DNA from: an uncultured Bacteroidales bacterium | GTDB lineage: Bacteria > Bacteroidota > Bacteroidia > Bacteroidales > Bacteroidaceae | Assembly: GCA_902799355.1 (NCBI GenBank) | Contig: CADCAG010000021.1 | Location: forward strand, 26,962-90,961 | Direction: 5' to 3' | Length of the DNA: 64,000 nucleotides | In this document: piece after piece, positions 63,173-64,000 of the stretch | Layout of the letters: each line of letters begins with the position of its first letter | How positions within the stretch are numbered: the first letter of the stretch is position 1 | Made by a program: the position numbers and the translations under genes | Notes under the pieces: generated by a model | The model's input: only the letters and a program-made list of their open reading frames with translations | Database searches by the model: none | What the model was told of the DNA's origin: nothing

Positions 63173-63195
63173 GAGTATGAATTTACTCTCGAGAA

Positions 63196-64000
63196 TTATA
63201 CGAGGTCGGCACGACCCTTAACCTCCTCCAGTACTGCCTTAGCCAAAGCTGAAGACAGAGGAGCGTGGTGGCTGTACTCCATAGAGCTGGTAGCACGACC
63301 AGAGGTGATGGTACGCAGAGCGGTTACATAACCGAACATCTCTGACAGGGGCACCTTAGCCTTAACGACACGGGCACCAGAGCGAGCCTCTTCCATACCT
63401 TCTACCTGACCACGACGCTTGTTGAGGTCACCGATAACGTCACCCATGTTCTCCTCAGGTGTTACCACCTCGAGCTTCATGATGGGCTCCATCAGTACGG
63501 GCTTAGCCTGTGCGCAAACGGCCTTGTAAGCCATCTGAGCGGCGATTTCGAATGACAGCTGGTCAGAGTCAACGGGGTGGAACGAACCATCGACAACGAC
63601 AACCTTCAGTGAGTCAACAGGATAGCCACCGAGGATACCATTCTTCATAGCAGCCTCAAAACCCTTCTGGATAGAGGGGATGAACTCCTTAGGAATGTTA
63701 CCACCCTTGACTTCGTTGACAAACTGCAGACCACCGTTCTCCTTGATGTTCCAGTCGTCATCAACAGGACCAACGTTAACGATGATGTCAGCGAACTTAC
63801 CGCGACCACCCGACTGCTTCTTGTAAACCTCACGGTAACCCATGACAGTCTTGGTGATGGCCTCCTTATAGTTAACCTGGGGCTTACCCTGGTTACACTC
63901 TACCTTGAACTCACGCTTCAGACGGTCGATAATGATATCGAGGTGAAGCTCACCCATACCTGAGATAATGGTCTGACCACTCTGCTCGTCGGTACGTACG
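63196..64000 (-). CDS. fusA: Elongation factor G, C-terminal part
   Basis: The frame is open to the right edge; about 268 residues are present. They cover domains III to V of [21 protein letters not shown] at the start, the domain IV region [17 protein letters not shown], and the end [23 protein letters not shown] moves tRNA and mRNA through the ribosome as a GTPase; the G domain is outside the window. In related genomes rpsJ follows directly; here a terminator and 21 kb of other genes intervene. Confidence 0.96.
   Translation of the reverse strand, partial: VRTDEQSGQTIISGMGELHLDIIIDRLKREFKVECNQGKPQVNYKEAITKTVMGYREVYKKQSGGRGKFADIIVNVGPVDDDWNIKENGGLQFVNEVKGGNIPKEFIPSIQKGFEAAMKNGILGGYPVDSLKVVVVDGSFHPVDSDQLSFEIAAQMAYKAVCAQAKPVLMEPIMKLEVVTPEENMGDVIGDLNKRRGQVEGMEEARSGARVVKAKVPLSEMFGYVTALRTITSGRATSSMEYSHHAPLSSALAKAVLEEVKGRADLV

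Noticed and set aside
1-64000. tRNA or rRNA genes
   Set aside because: I looked for cloverleaf patterns with GGTTCGA-type arms in the spacers near the ribosomal operon and at 23.9-24.2, 42.3-42.6, 49.6-50.5 and 62.9-63.2 kb and saw none.

Overview
The window looks like a chromosomal piece of a Prevotella-type member of the Bacteroidales. This rests on the many TAnnTTTG -7 promoter boxes (TACCTTTG, TATATTTG) with TTG or TTTG near -33, the near absence of Shine-Dalgarno sites, the Bacteroidetes-type ribosomal proteins and IspG, and large secreted proteins that end in a type IX secretion (T9SS, Por) sorting domain with the terminal motif NGxKxVIK.

Layout. 1-9.3 kb holds housekeeping genes: a U32 peptidase end, sufE, two tandem secreted histidine phosphatases, an unknown gene coupled to rpoN, a PAP2-like membrane protein, purE, ispG and a glycine-zipper lipoprotein. 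9.4-23.9 kb, minus strand, is the S10-spc-alpha ribosomal operon from rplC to rplQ with secY, map, infA and rpoA. 24.2-42.0 kb, minus strand, is an accessory region with an fRMsr gene, three secreted proteins, TPR/AraC-type membrane regulators and a small regulon. rpsJ stands alone at 42.0-42.3 kb. 42.6-62.9 kb holds two giant surface proteins (about 2,220 and 3,720 residues) and a membrane regulator. The 3' end of fusA lies at the right edge.

The main structural point is that the normally contiguous fusA-rpsJ-rplC block is split twice, by about 21 kb and 18 kb of secreted-protein and regulator genes. rpsJ and rplC each have their own, nearly identical promoter, and fusA and rpsJ each end in a terminator.

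The best candidate for an undescribed system is 38.2-41.97 kb. It holds a predicted catalytically dead S66 LD-carboxypeptidase fused in frame to a copy of the last 17 codons of rpsJ, a TPR/AraC membrane regulator, a small unknown protein, and a stand-alone AraC-type DNA-binding domain. Three promoters there carry the same operator (ATGCACGCATTTGGG with a dyad partner) 30-31 bp upstream of the -7 box. A second regulatory array, four copies of an ACATAACAAATTGTACA-type site, lies in front of the operon made of a 40-aa membrane peptide, a giant adhesin and a small YIIPE protein.

Several essential genes look damaged: rplB (internal deletion plus frameshift), rpoA (about 18 residues missing), rpsD (C-terminal frameshift) and rpsM (no usable AUG in frame). 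These may be assembly or read errors and should be checked before any biological reading.
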